NCBI GenBank assembly: GCA_029204225.1 | Contig: CM055104.1 | Location: 51,316,294 to 51,380,293, forward strand | Source of the DNA: Diphasiastrum complanatum | Taxonomy: Eukaryota > Streptophyta > Lycopodiopsida > Lycopodiales > Lycopodiaceae | DNA: 64,000 nucleotides | Reading direction: 5' to 3' | Shown: piece after piece, positions 63,682-64,000 of the stretch | Layout: each line of letters begins with the position of its first letter | How positions within the stretch are numbered: position 1 is the first letter of the stretch | Notes under the pieces: generated by a model | What the model was told of the DNA's origin: nothing | Seen by the model: only the letters and a program-made list of their open reading frames with translations | The model's database searches: none | Position numbers and translations under genes: made by a program

Positions 63682-64000
63682 TTAGCCTGTGTCTTCCCCA
63701 AGAAGCAATGTCTTTAGAATTCTCTCTGGCAAACCTTCAATACGATTAAGAGCATGACCAGTATGAGGAAGCTCATGATAACAAACCCATGGCAATCTTC
63801 TATGAATATAGCGCTGCAAAATGACTGGTACCAAGTAGTCTTCTGATCCTTGCCATATATGCACAGACCCATCACCACCCTCAAAAGGATTTTCTAAATC
63901 TCCAGGATCAAATTCCCATGTGCCAAATTCAATTAGCATATCTCTATGCATGCATTCAAACACACCTTGTTGTGATGCTTCTTGCTTAATCTGCAGCAAT
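63682..64000 (-). CDS. Alpha/beta-hydrolase superfamily protein, C-terminal exon (partial)
   Basis: The minus-strand frame is open from the window edge to a stop at 63682-63684, about 105 codons. EFGTWEFDPGDLENPF, then DGSVHIWQGSEDYLVPVILQ, RYIHRRLPWVCYHELPHTGH and a final ILKTLLLGED match the C-terminal part of a large plant alpha/beta-hydrolase family. The HIWQGSEDxLVP stretch carries the acid residue of the catalytic triad and the His in PHTGHAL is the catalytic His; the nucleophile Ser lies upstream outside the window. Family glycine in 'GxGH' is Thr here. No stop or frameshift, so this is probably a live host gene. The true start is beyond base 64000. Confidence 0.85.
   Translation of the reverse strand, partial: LLQIKQEASQQGVFECMHRDMLIEFGTWEFDPGDLENPFEGGDGSVHIWQGSEDYLVPVILQRYIHRRLPWVCYHELPHTGHALNRIEGLPERILKTLLLGEDTG

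Overview
This 64 kb window looks like intergenic chromatin from a seed plant nuclear genome. It is AT-rich by eye, packed with nested and mostly broken Copia (Ty1) and Ty3 (Gypsy) LTR retrotransposons plus a broken Helitron, and has long (GA)n and (TA)n microsatellites. I see no rRNA, tRNA, operon structure or CRISPR. Host genes are confined to the edges: a probable last exon pair of an S1/SPH-like secreted protein (1-517), decayed exons of an unrecognised protein (1587-2335), and the last exon of an alpha/beta-hydrolase on the minus strand (63682-64000). The species cannot be named from this sequence.

Layout (my labels). 2.6-5.0 kb: Ty3-1 (-), protease and RT remains. 5.0-8.2 kb: Ty3-2 (+), integrase tail, an RNase H-like ORF and a coiled-coil ORF with a 222 bp in-frame duplication. 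9.2-11.8 kb: Cop-1, an inverted pair of gag remnants around one short LTR. 11.8-17.2 kb: Cop-2 (-), gag and protease kept but integrase and RT replaced by a foreign block. 17.2-27.3 kb: Hel-1, a Helitron in two tail-to-tail halves; its helicase half is split by Cop-3 (17603-23915, +), the only intact autonomous element here (862 bp LTRs differing at two sites by eye, GTAAT target duplication, one 1326-codon gag-pol). 27.3-30.8 kb: no recognised genes, several repeats. 30.8-34.4 kb: Cop-4 (+). 34.4-38.1 kb: Cop-5 (+), a relative of Cop-2 carrying part of the same foreign block. 38.1-39.4 kb: Cop-6 (+), interrupted by Cop-7 (-) with a ~93 bp LTR. 39.8-43.6 kb: Cop-8 (-), both LTRs and a TGGAA duplication. 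44.4-50.3 kb: Cop-9 (-), a Cop-4 relative, fused in frame to Ty3-3 (-). 51.1-52.4 kb: an LTR of the Cop-5 family (Cop-10). 53.3-57.7 kb: gag scrap, Cop-12 LTRs, a ~91 bp solo LTR and Cop-13 (-). 57.8-58.9 kb: Ty3-4 integrase (-). 58.9-60.3 kb: Cop-14 (+), with a heat-shock-element-like cluster in its LTR. 61.4-61.7 kb: tail of another Cop-5 relative. 62.5-63.0 kb: a foldback MITE-like unit and a 73 bp tandem repeat.

How the parts relate: Cop-3 can in principle make all proteins needed for its own copying. The others are dead, or could move only if supplied with proteins in trans. Cop-2 and Cop-5 are the most interesting: related elements that both carry a colinear, non-retroviral block where pol should be. 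Other points worth following are the Ty3-integrase/Copia-RT in-frame chimera, the ACACGTGT-centred palindromes repeated in several LTR families, and the TTCnnGAA cluster in Cop-14.
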